This document shows positions 17,741 through 26,191 of a DNA stretch of 64,000 nt, one piece after another (positions within the stretch are counted from its first letter, which is position 1; the number at the start of each line of letters is the position of its first letter). The stretch is from NCBI GenBank assembly GCA_947589305.1, contig CANQAP010000003.1, positions 124,001 through 188,000 on the forward strand. Direction: 5' to 3'. Source of the DNA: an uncultured Lachnospiraceae bacterium. GTDB lineage: Bacteria; Bacillota; Clostridia; Lachnospirales; Lachnospiraceae. The notes under the pieces are model-generated. The model saw nothing but the letters and a program-made list of their open reading frames with translations. It was not told the origin of the DNA and did no database searches. The translations under genes were made by a program, and so were the position numbers.

Positions 17741-17760
17741 AAGCACGCGTCCGCGTGCTT
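17741..17760. terminator. Short GC hairpin upstream of ktrB
   Basis: A perfect 9-pair palindrome (AAGCACGCG / CGCGTGCTT) lies between glgP and ktrB. It may be a second terminator for glgP or a leader structure; its overlap with the ktrB promoter candidate is unresolved. Confidence 0.4.
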
Positions 17761-17764
17761 ATTT

Positions 17765-17773
17765 ATTATAACA
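17765..17773 (-). promoter_or_regulatory. Extended -10 element for ktrBA
   Basis: On the minus strand TGTTATAAT lies about 85 bases before the ktrB start. No good -35 box was seen. Confidence 0.35.
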
Positions 17774-17850
17774 TATAACTTGTAAAAAAGGTTGATTTTT
17801 GAATATGTAACAACGATTGTACCGTCAGACGGACAGTCCATATGATACAA

Positions 17851-17897
17851 CAGCTCCAACTGACCGAAAATCTCTTATTTCGTATCGGTTGGAGCTG
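17851..17897 (-). terminator. Possible terminator of glgP
   Basis: A 10-pair inverted repeat (CAGCTCCAAC / GTTGGAGCTG) with a long loop lies directly after the glgP stop codon. There is no clear T run. Confidence 0.45.
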
Positions 17898-17906
17898 AAG
17901 CCGTCA

Positions 17907-20363
17907 TCATTTTGTTGTTTTTGGCAGTTTCACGCTTACTTTCTCTAAGTGCCAGATATCATCCACATATTCCTGAATGGTACGGTCTGAGGAGAATTTT
18001 CCGGAGCATGCCGTGTTCAGCATCGCAGATCTTGCCCATGCTGATTCTTCCCGATATGCTGCATCTACCTTTTTATGCGCTTCCGCATATGAGTCAAAAT
18101 CTTTCAGCGTAAAGTATACATCTTCCTTTGTTAAAGAATCATACAGTTCACGGAACAGATCCGGATCATCCGGCGAATAGAATCCGTTGATCAACTGTGT
18201 CAAAACGGTACGTACCGCCTGATTGTTGTTGTAGATATCCATCGGATGATATCCGCCTTCCCGTTCATATTTCATGACTTCATCCGCTGACATACCAAAG
18301 ATGAAGGCGTTTTCCAAACCGACTTCTTCTACGATCTCCACATTTGCGCCATCCATCGTGCCTAATGTCAAAGCACCGTTCAACATGAACTTCATATTAC
18401 CGGTACCGGATGCTTCTCTGGAAGCCGTGGAAATCTGTTCGCTGACGTCTGCCGCCGCAAAGATGATCTCCGCATTGGATACCCGGTAATTTTCAATAAA
18501 GACGACTTTGATCTTGCCTTTGATCGATTCGTCGTTGTTGATCACATCTGCGACCGAATTGATCAGCTTGATCGTCAGCTTTGCACGCTTATAACCGGCT
18601 GCCGCCTTTGCGCCGAAAATAAATGTCCTCGGAACCATATCCATACCCGGATTGGTCTTTAATTCATTGTATAAGTGCATGACATGTAAGATATTTAACA
18701 ACTGTCTCTTATACTCATGCAGACGCTTTACCTGAACGTCGAAAATGGAACGCGGATCCACATCCACTCCATTATGCTCCTTAATATAATTTGCCAGACG
18801 TATTTTATTCTGGTATTTGATATTCATGAATTCCTGCTGGCATTTCGGATCGTCCACATAGACTTTCAATTTGCTAATCTGGCTTAAGTCTGTGATCCAT
18901 TCGTCGCCAATCTTATCCGTTACCCATTCTGCAAGCAACGGATTGCCGTGCAACAGGAATCTTCTCTGCGTAATTCCGTTTGTCTTGTTATTAAACTGCT
19001 CCGGACGCATTTCATAGAAGTCTTTTAATTCCCGCTTTTTCAGGATCTCCGTATGAAGCTGTGCGACGCCATTGACCGAATAAGAACCTGCGATCGCCAA
19101 ATGCGCCATCTTTACCTGCCCGTCATAAAGGATCGCCATATTCTTGACCTTAGACGGATCGTTCGGATATTTTGCTTCAATTTCCGCTACATAACGACGA
19201 TTGATTTCCTCTATGATCTGATATACACGCGGAAGCAGTCTGGAAAACAGCTCAATCGGCCATTTCTCTAATGCTTCTGCCATAATGGTGTGATTGGTGT
19301 AAGCGCAGGTATGCGTTGTGATCTCCCATGCCTCATCCCATTCCAAACCTTCTTCATCCATTAAAATCCGCATCAATTCCGCCACCGTGACCGTAGGGTG
19401 CGTATCATTTAACTGGAACGTCAGCTTTTTCGGTATATCGTGTAAATCGCTATTGTTTTCTTTGAACTTGCGGATCGCCGTCTGAATAGAAGCGGAAATA
19501 AAGAAATACTGCTGCTTTAACCGCAATTCCTTACCTGCATAATGATTGTCGTTTGGATATAATACTTCTACGATCGTTCTGGCAAGATTCTGCTGCTCTA
19601 CCGCCTTTTGATATTCGCCTTTATCAAACGAATCCAAATTAAAATCCTGAATGGCTTCCGCATCCCATATCCGCAGGGTATTCACTACATTATTACCGTA
19701 ACCGATCACCGGCAGATCATATGGAACGGCACGGATCGCCTGATAGCCTTCCTGTGAGAAATAGTTTCTGCCGTTGCGATTTTCTACCCGTACATAACCG
19801 CCGAATTTGACCTCGCAAGCGTATTCCGCGCGACGTACTTCGAACGGATTACCGTCCTTTAACCAATCATCCGGTTTTTCTATCTGATAACCGTCTTTGA
19901 TCGCCTGTTTAAACATACCGTACCGATAACGGATCCCGCATCCGTATGCCGGATATCCCAGTGTAGCAAGGGAATCCAAAAAACAAGCAGCCAAACGTCC
20001 CAGACCACCGTTTCCCAGTGCAGCGTCCGGTTCCTGATCTTCAATGACATTTAAATCAAAGCCCAGCTCGCTCAAGGCCTCTTTAATCTCATCATAAAAT
20101 GTCAGATTGATCAGGTTATTTCCCAAAGCCCTGCCCATCAGGAATTCCATGGACAGATAATATACAGTCTTTACATTTTGTTTTTCATATTCTTTATGTG
20201 TTGCAATCCAACGGTCAATAATATCATCTTTTACCGCATAAGCAACCGCCTGAAAAATCTGCTGCTGCGTTGCTTCGTCAATGGTCTTACGATAAAGCGT
20301 TTTTACATTATTAATTACTTGCTTTTTGAAGCCCTCTTTGTCAAAATCACTTTTCTTTTTCAT
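17907..20363 (-). CDS. glgP: Glycogen/maltodextrin phosphorylase (GT35)
   Basis: The cytosolic enzyme releases glucose-1-phosphate from alpha-1,4-glucans using pyridoxal phosphate. The 818-residue protein shows typical landmarks: YYLSMEFLMGRALGNNL, PDAALGNGGLGRLAACFLDS, the QLNDTHPT loop, and the cofactor Lys region ASGTGNMKFMLNGALTLGT. Length matches the family. The ATG at 20363 follows AAGGAGG at about 12 bases; the longer frame adds only leader. The gene is transcribed alone from a promoter at 20419-20447. Together with malQ at 26 kb it forms the core of alpha-glucan breakdown. Confidence 0.95.
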   Translation of the reverse strand: MKKKSDFDKEGFKKQVINNVKTLYRKTIDEATQQQIFQAVAYAVKDDIIDRWIATHKEYEKQNVKTVYYLSMEFLMGRALGNNLINLTFYDEIKEALSELGFDLNVIEDQEPDAALGNGGLGRLAACFLDSLATLGYPAYGCGIRYRYGMFKQAIKDGYQIEKPDDWLKDGNPFEVRRAEYACEVKFGGYVRVENRNGRNYFSQEGYQAIRAVPYDLPVIGYGNNVVNTLRIWDAEAIQDFNLDSFDKGEYQKAVEQQNLARTIVEVLYPNDNHYAGKELRLKQQYFFISASIQTAIRKFKENNSDLHDIPKKLTFQLNDTHPTVTVAELMRILMDEEGLEWDEAWEITTHTCAYTNHTIMAEALEKWPIELFSRLLPRVYQIIEEINRRYVAEIEAKYPNDPSKVKNMAILYDGQVKMAHLAIAGSYSVNGVAQLHTEILKKRELKDFYEMRPEQFNNKTNGITQRRFLLHGNPLLAEWVTDKIGDEWITDLSQISKLKVYVDDPKCQQEFMNIKYQNKIRLANYIKEHNGVDVDPRSIFDVQVKRLHEYKRQLLNILHVMHLYNELKTNPGMDMVPRTFIFGAKAAAGYKRAKLTIKLINSVADVINNDESIKGKIKVVFIENYRVSNAEIIFAAADVSEQISTASREASGTGNMKFMLNGALTLGTMDGANVEIVEEVGLENAFIFGMSADEVMKYEREGGYHPMDIYNNNQAVRTVLTQLINGFYSPDDPDLFRELYDSLTKEDVYFTLKDFDSYAEAHKKVDAAYREESAWARSAMLNTACSGKFSSDRTIQEYVDDIWHLEKVSVKLPKTTK

Positions 20364-20418
20364 TCCCCTTACTTGCCTCCTTAGCATTTTTCCTTAACAT
20401 ATCCATAAACACATTCCC

Positions 20419-20447
20419 ATTTTATCAGAAAGGAAAACATTCCACAA
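20419..20447 (-). promoter_or_regulatory. Promoter for glgP
   Basis: On the minus strand TTGTGG and TAAAAT are separated by 17 bases, about 56 bases before the start codon. Confidence 0.55.
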
Positions 20448-20483
20448 TACCTAATCCTCTCTTCGATCGGAAAATCCTTTCTG

Positions 20484-23400
20484 TTACTCAACAGAGACCC
20501 GACGGACTCCTAAGCGAACCGTTTCCCCATTGATATTCCATTCTTTTTCATAACCTGACATTTCACCGATGTGAATCTCTTTCGCCAGCGTATCATTTTG
20601 TATCGTCTGCCCGTTCTTTTGGATAACGTCGGCAATCTTTTCACTGTCTGACACATAAACGATGATCTGATCAGTCACTTGGAAGTCTGCTTCTTTCCGC
20701 ATGGTCTGCAGCTTAGATACAATTTCCCGCACAAAGCCTTCTTCTTTCAGCTCCGGCGTCAGCTTGGTATCCAAGACCACCGTAACAGCGTTATCCTGCT
20801 GTGTCACATATCCTTCCGTCTGCGCCGTTTCGATCAGCAGATCTTCCTCCGTCAGAGAAACCGATACGCCATCCACATCAAAGCACAGGCTGCCGCTTGT
20901 CTTTAATTCGTTCATCGCCTGATTGCCGTCCACGGCGGAAAGATAGCTCCGGATACCGTTTAACTGCTTGCCGTATTTCGGTCCGACCGTGCGAAGCTGC
21001 GGCTTAAAGCTGTATGAGATCAGCTCTGATACATCTGATTTAAATTCCGCCTGCTTAACGTTTAACTCATCCTTTATGATATCCACATAGAATGCGGATA
21101 ATTCCTTTGGCGCCTTGATATACATGGTGCCAAGCGGCTGACGATTCTTAATGTTAGCCAGATTCCGTGCCGCGCGTCCCAAAACGACAATATGCAGAAC
21201 TTCATCCATGGCGCGTTCCAATTCGGCATCGATATAACGCTCCGTCGCACACGGGAAGTCACACAAATGGATACTTTCCGGCGCGGACGCATCCAGACCG
21301 CAGACCAGATTTTGATAAATATCTTCCGTCACAAACGGCACCATCGGAGCCGATAGCTTACAGATCGTAACCAAAGAAGTATATAGTGTCATGTAAGCGT
21401 TAATCTTATCCTGCTCCATGCCTTTTGCCCAGAAGCGGTCGCGACAGCGTCTGACATACCAATTACTCATATCATCTACAAACTCAGCCAATGCTCTGGT
21501 AGCTTCCGGTATCTTATAAGAACCGAGTGCATCATCCACCTCTTTGATGACCGTATTTAACTTTGACAACAGCCATTTATCCATTACCGATAATTTGTCA
21601 TATTCCAAGCGGTACTGCATCGGATTGAATTGATCGATTTCCGCATACAACACATAAAACGCATAGGTGTTCCAAAGGGTTCCCATGAATTTCCGCTGCC
21701 CTTCTACCACCGCATCTTCATGAAATCGATTTGGCAGCCAAGGTGCGGAATTGCTGTAGAAGTACCAGCGGATGGCATCCGCGCCGAATTTATTCAATGC
21801 CTCCATCGGATCCACGGCATTTCCCTTTGATTTACTCATCTTCTGTCCATCTTTGTCCTGAACATGTCCCAACACGATGACATTCCTGTATGGCGCTTCA
21901 TCAAACAACAATGTGGAAATTGCCATCAGAGAATAGAACCAGCCTCGTGTCTGGTCAACCGCTTCACTGATGAAATCAGCCGGAAAATTTTCACGGAAGA
22001 TGTCTTCATTTTCAAACGGATAGTGCCATTGCGCAAACGGCATGGCTCCGGAATCAAACCAGCAGTCGATCACTTCCGGCACCCGTTTCATCTCGCCGCC
22101 GCATTTTTCACAACGGAACGTAACGGCATCGATAAATGGACGGTGTAATTCGATATCTTCGGGACAATTATCGGATAATTCCTTCAATTCCGCAATGGAG
22201 CCGACCGCATGGCGGTGTCCGCATTCGCATTCCCAGATATTCAACGGAGTACCCCAGTAACGGTTACGGCTGACTCCCCAATCCTGAACATTTGCCAGCC
22301 AGTCGCCGAATCGTCCCTTTCCGATACTCTCCGGAATCCAGTTGACTTTGTTATTATTCCGGATCAGGTCATCTCTCACTTCCGTCATCTTGATAAACCA
22401 TGATTCCCTTGCATAATAGATCAATGGCGTATCGCATCTCCAGCAGAACGGATAATCATGTTCAAATTTCGGAGCATCAAACAACAAGCCCTTTTTCTCC
22501 AAATCCGTCAGGATCATTGGGTCTGCTTTTTTCACAAAGATTCCGCCATATGGCGTGTTATCCGTCATATTTCCTTTGCCGTCTACCAACTGTACGAACG
22601 GCAGATCATAATTTTTACCTACTTTTGCATCATCTTCACCAAACGCAGGAGCTATATGAACGATACCGGTACCGTCGCTCATGGTAACGTAAGTGTCGCA
22701 GGTAATAAAATGAGCATGTTTTCCCTGCTTTTTTGCCAGTTCAGCCGCTATCTCAAATAACGGCTCATATTCTTTATGCTCTAATTCCGTACCCTTGTAT
22801 GTTTCCAGAATCTCATAAGCCGGCGCTTCTTCCGTCGCCAATTTCCCTAACACATTGTCCAGTAATGCTTCCGCCATATAGTATACATAACCGTCCGCCG
22901 CTTTTACCTTACAATATGCTTCGTCCGGATTGACGCAAAGCGCCACGTTACTCGGCAAGGTCCATGGGGTTGTCGTCCATGCCAAGAAATATGCGTCTTC
23001 TCCGATCACCTTAAACCGCACGACCGCCGAGCGTTCCTTGACCGTCTTATATCCCTGTGCCACCTCGTGTGACGATAACGGCGTTCCGCACCGCGGACAA
23101 TACGGTACGATTTTGAATCCTTTATATAACAGGTTCTTATTCCAAATCTGCTTCAACGCCCACCATTCGGATTCGATGAAATCATTATGATAAGTAACAT
23201 ATGGATTCTCCATGTCCGCCCAAAAGCCGACTTTACCGGAAAATTCTTCCCACATGCCCTTGTATTTCCATACGCTTTCTTTACATTTTTCTATAAACGG
23301 TTCCAATCCGTATTCTTCGATCTGTTCTTTTCCGTCTATATTCAAGAGTTTTTCTACTTCCAACTCTACCGGCAGTCCGTGGGTATCCCAACCCGCTTTT

Positions 23401-23642
23401 CGAATAACCTTATGTCCTTTCATTGCCTGATACCGTGGGATCATATCTTTAATCACCCGCGTCAGGACATGCCCGATATGCGGCTTCCCGTTTGCGGTCG
23501 GTGGACCGTCATAAAAGGTAAAAACCGGACATCCCTCTTTTTCCTCAATACTCTTTTCAAAAATATGCCTGTCTTTCCAAAATTGCTCGACTTTTGCTTC
23601 CCGCTCTACAAAGTTCAGGTTTGTGGATACTTTTTCGTACAT
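20484..23642 (-). CDS. ileS: Isoleucyl-tRNA synthetase, type 2 (eukaryote-like)
   Basis: The enzyme charges tRNA-Ile with isoleucine. The 1052-residue protein has the class I signatures PPTANGKPHIGH near residue 50 and KMSKSKGNAVDP. It also has an editing domain and the anticodon-binding region with DMSNWYVRRCRDRFW. The wording GWDTHGLPVELEVEK and CPRCGTPLSSHEVAQGYK matches the Thermus-like type 2 branch rather than the E. coli or B. subtilis type 1 enzyme. In other bacteria that branch tolerates mupirocin better, but this is not testable here. AAGGAAG precedes the ATG at 23642. The gene is controlled by a T-box leader. Confidence 0.95.
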   Translation of the reverse strand: MYEKVSTNLNFVEREAKVEQFWKDRHIFEKSIEEKEGCPVFTFYDGPPTANGKPHIGHVLTRVIKDMIPRYQAMKGHKVIRKAGWDTHGLPVELEVEKLLNIDGKEQIEEYGLEPFIEKCKESVWKYKGMWEEFSGKVGFWADMENPYVTYHNDFIESEWWALKQIWNKNLLYKGFKIVPYCPRCGTPLSSHEVAQGYKTVKERSAVVRFKVIGEDAYFLAWTTTPWTLPSNVALCVNPDEAYCKVKAADGYVYYMAEALLDNVLGKLATEEAPAYEILETYKGTELEHKEYEPLFEIAAELAKKQGKHAHFITCDTYVTMSDGTGIVHIAPAFGEDDAKVGKNYDLPFVQLVDGKGNMTDNTPYGGIFVKKADPMILTDLEKKGLLFDAPKFEHDYPFCWRCDTPLIYYARESWFIKMTEVRDDLIRNNNKVNWIPESIGKGRFGDWLANVQDWGVSRNRYWGTPLNIWECECGHRHAVGSIAELKELSDNCPEDIELHRPFIDAVTFRCEKCGGEMKRVPEVIDCWFDSGAMPFAQWHYPFENEDIFRENFPADFISEAVDQTRGWFYSLMAISTLLFDEAPYRNVIVLGHVQDKDGQKMSKSKGNAVDPMEALNKFGADAIRWYFYSNSAPWLPNRFHEDAVVEGQRKFMGTLWNTYAFYVLYAEIDQFNPMQYRLEYDKLSVMDKWLLSKLNTVIKEVDDALGSYKIPEATRALAEFVDDMSNWYVRRCRDRFWAKGMEQDKINAYMTLYTSLVTICKLSAPMVPFVTEDIYQNLVCGLDASAPESIHLCDFPCATERYIDAELERAMDEVLHIVVLGRAARNLANIKNRQPLGTMYIKAPKELSAFYVDIIKDELNVKQAEFKSDVSELISYSFKPQLRTVGPKYGKQLNGIRSYLSAVDGNQAMNELKTSGSLCFDVDGVSVSLTEEDLLIETAQTEGYVTQQDNAVTVVLDTKLTPELKEEGFVREIVSKLQTMRKEADFQVTDQIIVYVSDSEKIADVIQKNGQTIQNDTLAKEIHIGEMSGYEKEWNINGETVRLGVRRVSVE

Positions 23643-23675
23643 GCTCTTCTTCCTTTCCTGTTCATGATCTAACAT

Positions 23676-23709
23676 AAAAGGAACCCGCATCCATTAGGAC
23701 GAAGGTTCC
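23676..23709 (-). terminator. T-box terminator hairpin
   Basis: On the minus strand GGAACC...GGTTCC arms close a stem followed by TTTT. The GGAACC arm is the part that competes with the T-box sequence for pairing. Confidence 0.85.
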
Positions 23710-23985
23710 TGTGTTCGCTATACCACCTAATTTCAAACGTGCCGTACTCCGGCACAGTTTTGCCGGTTTCCTACACGGTATCCCTTAACGCAGGAATGAC
23801 GTCAGAGCCTACGAAGTCTGCGGCTATGCAACCTGCCTACTTCTTCGGTCTGCGGCTCCGGAGTGATCTTCGCGTATTTCCTACTGGTACCGGGCTTCCA
23901 TCCTCTCCGGCTCGCTGTGACGTTCATGAAACCGCTACTGTCTCCATCCATGCTTTTTATGGTCGTTATTCCTTTTATGGTCTTC
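23676..23985 (-). promoter_or_regulatory. T-box leader of ileS, isoleucine specifier ATC
   Basis: This leader senses uncharged tRNA-Ile and then allows read-through into ileS. On the minus strand stem I contains the conserved AGCGAGCCGG...GGATGGAAGCCCGG block and CAGTAG elements. A specifier loop reads GAAG-ATC-AC, with the ATC codon at 23867-23865. The T-box sequence AGGTGGTATAGCGAA lies at 23728-23714, just before the terminator. All parts are in the usual order. The 5' end is approximate. Confidence 0.92.
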
Positions 23986-24010
23986 CTATCCGGAAAACCG
24001 AATCAATTAC

Positions 24011-24039
24011 ACCTTACAATAGGAATTGTCATTTGTCAA
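24011..24039 (-). promoter_or_regulatory. Promoter of the ileS T-box transcript
   Basis: On the minus strand a perfect TTGACA is followed after 17 bases by TAAGGT, overlapping the stop of the thioesterase gene. The -10 is unusual but the same hexamer occurs at metK. Confidence 0.55.
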
Positions 24040-24458
24040 GAATCGGAATTCTCCACCGCCTGCTGTAACCGCTCATGCAGTTCCGGATACAGCCGTTTCA
24101 GGGAAACCGGCTTGCCGGTCCGATCCACAAAACAATGTTTGCTTTGTCCCGTCGTCCGAAGTTCTCCGGTCGCTTTGTCCCGAACCTCATAATCCACATA
24201 GAACTTCACTCCGGTATAGTCGTGAAAACGCGTCTCGATCTGAACCGTATCCCCAAAATGAACCATCGACTTGTACACGCAGCTCACTTCCATGACCGGG
24301 CTTAAAAACCCGAGTTCTTCACATGTTCTGTAATCTATCCCGATTTCCTTCAAAAAATGTACCCTTGCCGATTCAAACCAACGCAGATAATTGGAATGAT
24401 GAATGATTCCCATCTGATCGGTTTCATAATACTGTGCCTCATGTTCGTAAACGATCAT
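24036..24458 (-). CDS. YbgC/FadM-family acyl-CoA thioesterase
   Basis: The 140-residue protein is a single hot-dog-fold thioesterase. It has the N-terminal active-site pattern YYETDQMGIIHHSNYLRWFE, with the conserved Asp (in TDQMG) and HxNYxRWFE. It continues with the strands CVYKSMVHFGDTVQIET and CFVDRTGKPVSL. It probably hydrolyses short or medium acyl-CoA thioesters in the cytoplasm; the substrate is unknown. AGGAGG precedes the ATG. It lies 18 bases after the HAD phosphatase gene and is probably co-transcribed with it. Confidence 0.9.
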   Translation of the reverse strand: MIVYEHEAQYYETDQMGIIHHSNYLRWFESARVHFLKEIGIDYRTCEELGFLSPVMEVSCVYKSMVHFGDTVQIETRFHDYTGVKFYVDYEVRDKATGELRTTGQSKHCFVDRTGKPVSLKRLYPELHERLQQAVENSDS

Positions 24459-24476
24459 TCTGTCCTCCTAACGCCT

Positions 24477-25130
24477 TTATCGATTTCCTTTTCCCGCGAA
24501 AATCTCTTTTGCCACGGCAGGCAACTCCGCAAACCGATGGATCACCGGTACGTCGGCATGGACTTCGCCAAACCCATATTCTGCCCAAATAAACGGGACG
24601 CCCGCCCTGCATGCGGAATCATAATCTCCTTGAATGTCGCCTAAATAAACCGCCTGTTCCAAATGATTCCGTTTGCAAACCAAACGGATATTTTCCCCCT
24701 TTTGCAGTCCTGTATGTCCAAAACTCTCATGATCCGCAAAGTAATCCGTTAAGCGATGATGCTCTAAAAATGCTTCTATATAGCCTACCTGACAGTTGCT
24801 GACGATCGCCAAGACATATCTTTGCGACAAGTCTTGCAGCACCTCTTCTACCTGTGGGAACAGTATCCCGCCGTGCTGTCGAATATACTCGTTTTCATAT
24901 GCTTCACAAGCGGTCATAATCTCATGTATCCGTTTGTCCGACAACCCCTGCCCCCGAAAACACCGTCTTCCGATCTCATCCATCGGCAGACCCATAAACC
25001 CTTTCATGTCATCCATCGTCAGACGGCGCGTGACATCGGATTGCTGTGCAAGAACCTCATTCCATGATTCCACTACCTGTTGGCTGGAATCCCAAAGGGT
25101 TCCATCCAGATCAAATATGATTCCGTTCAT
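24477..25130 (-). CDS. HAD-family phosphatase
   Basis: The 217-residue protein is a class I HAD hydrolase of the phosphoglycolate-phosphatase/beta-phosphoglucomutase type. Motif I is IFDLDGTLWDSS with both Asp residues, followed by a helical cap (about 20-85), motif II LAIVSNCQ, the Lys in GLQKGENI, and motif IV VYLGDIQGDYDSA. It probably dephosphorylates a small metabolite; the substrate cannot be predicted. AGGAAGAATAGG precedes the ATG. The gene lies 21 bases from the next upstream gene. Confidence 0.88.
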   Translation of the reverse strand: MNGIIFDLDGTLWDSSQQVVESWNEVLAQQSDVTRRLTMDDMKGFMGLPMDEIGRRCFRGQGLSDKRIHEIMTACEAYENEYIRQHGGILFPQVEEVLQDLSQRYVLAIVSNCQVGYIEAFLEHHRLTDYFADHESFGHTGLQKGENIRLVCKRNHLEQAVYLGDIQGDYDSACRAGVPFIWAEYGFGEVHADVPVIHRFAELPAVAKEIFAGKGNR

Positions 25131-25151
25131 CCTATTCTTCCTTTTTGTTTT

Positions 25152-25526
25152 TTATACGATCAGATTGGCATTGTGCCAAAGTGCATGCACCAAGGTCCGT
25201 ACCCATTCCGAATCCGGATCGATCACGGTTCCGTAGATCACGATACATCCCGGTATTCCAATGAGAACTGCAAGGATGCCAGCCACAACCGCTACTATGG
25301 CGCCTGCCGGTCTGGTACCGTTTGGTCGTTTTGCCCTAAATCCCAGTACGATGCCTGCGATTCCCATGAACAATCCGATCCCCAGAAAAGCCGCAGGTAT
25401 CCCCGCCACCGAAAGCACGCAGGCGGCAAATGCCATTTTTTCCGCCTTACGGATCTGTTCCATCTCTGCTCCCTGATAAGGTCGGATCCGTTGTTGTAAT
25501 GAAACCGGCTTTTGTTTTCTGCTCAT
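25152..25526 (-). CDS. Small two-helix membrane protein (DUF4190-like)
   Basis: The 124-residue protein has a polar N-terminus and two membrane segments: FAACVLSVAGIPAAFLGIGL, continuing into a Gly-rich GIAGIVLGFRAK, and AIVAVVAGILAVLIGIPGCI. The hydrophobic pair with an intervening GFRAKRPNG-type turn resembles DUF4190 proteins. Its function is unknown. The ATG at 25526 is preferred because AAGGGG lies 10 bases before it, while the ATG at 25535 is too close. It heads a likely operon with the HAD and thioesterase genes. Confidence 0.75.
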   Translation of the reverse strand: MSRKQKPVSLQQRIRPYQGAEMEQIRKAEKMAFAACVLSVAGIPAAFLGIGLFMGIAGIVLGFRAKRPNGTRPAGAIVAVVAGILAVLIGIPGCIVIYGTVIDPDSEWVRTLVHALWHNANLIV

Positions 25527-25591
25527 AGTATCCATACCCCTTTCCAGCCAATCTTATGCTGCCGCATTGTCATACTGCCGTTCGGAAGAAT

Positions 25592-25632
25592 GAAAAAACA
25601 CTACCTGTGCTGACACGGGTAGTGTTTTTCAT
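25592..25632 (-). terminator. Strong terminator of the DUF4870 gene
   Basis: Long arms (AAAACACTACC-GTG and complement) form a stem of about 18 pairs. On the minus strand the stem ends in a run of T after the DUF4870 stop codon. The A-rich arm on the other side makes it symmetrical. Confidence 0.85.
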
Positions 25633-25649
25633 TCATACTTTTGCCGGCA

Positions 25650-25940
25650 TTACTTCAAAATATGAATCTTACCGATCAACGGAACTTCTTTTTCCTGTGC
25701 CTGAATGGCAAAGACCAGACCCATGATCCAGCATACAAGCATAAATAAATCCCAAAGACCTCCGATAATCCAACCGACAAACGGAATTGCCGTCACTATG
25801 CCGCCTGCGATCGAAAACAGGAAAATAACCAACGCCTGATTAATATGGAACTTGGCACCTTCCTTATCGCCGGCTAAATATGCGATCAAAAGACCAATCC
25901 ACGTCAAATAAGCTACGATTCCAGTTGTTTTAGTATCCAT
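25650..25940 (-). CDS. DUF4870-family membrane protein
   Basis: The 96-residue protein has three membrane segments: GIVAYLTWIGLLIAYLAG, then ALVIFLFSIAGGIVTAIPFVG and LWDLFMLVCWIMGLVFAI. The motif KEGAKFHINQALVI is the hallmark of DUF4870/Tic20-like small membrane proteins. Its function is unknown. GGAGGAG precedes the ATG at 25940; the longer frame to 25997 is leader. It is transcribed alone, divergently from malQ. Confidence 0.88.
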   Translation of the reverse strand: MDTKTTGIVAYLTWIGLLIAYLAGDKEGAKFHINQALVIFLFSIAGGIVTAIPFVGWIIGGLWDLFMLVCWIMGLVFAIQAQEKEVPLIGKIHILK

Positions 25941-26123
25941 TTCTTTTTTTCTCCTCCATCCTTTTATTCTTTTGGATTCCTTAATCAAAGCATTCAAAAG
26001 AATTTAACAAAAAGATAGCATATTCTTCATAAAAAAGCAATCTATATTTAGAATAATTCCTATTTTCTCGCATTTTTTCCGTTTCCGGATCCGCAAGTTT
26101 ATCAATTTCCTTTCCTCTTGTTA

Positions 26124-26152
26124 TTGTTTTTTTTCCGGTTATTTTGTATAAT
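26124..26152 (+). promoter_or_regulatory. Sigma-A promoter for malQ-plsC
   Basis: TTGTTT and TATAAT are separated by 17 bases, 40 bases before the malQ ATG. It excludes the longer open frame starting at 26144. Confidence 0.7.
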
Positions 26153-26191
26153 AAATCAGTTGTGATTACACTTGTAGAGGAGGACTGTCTT

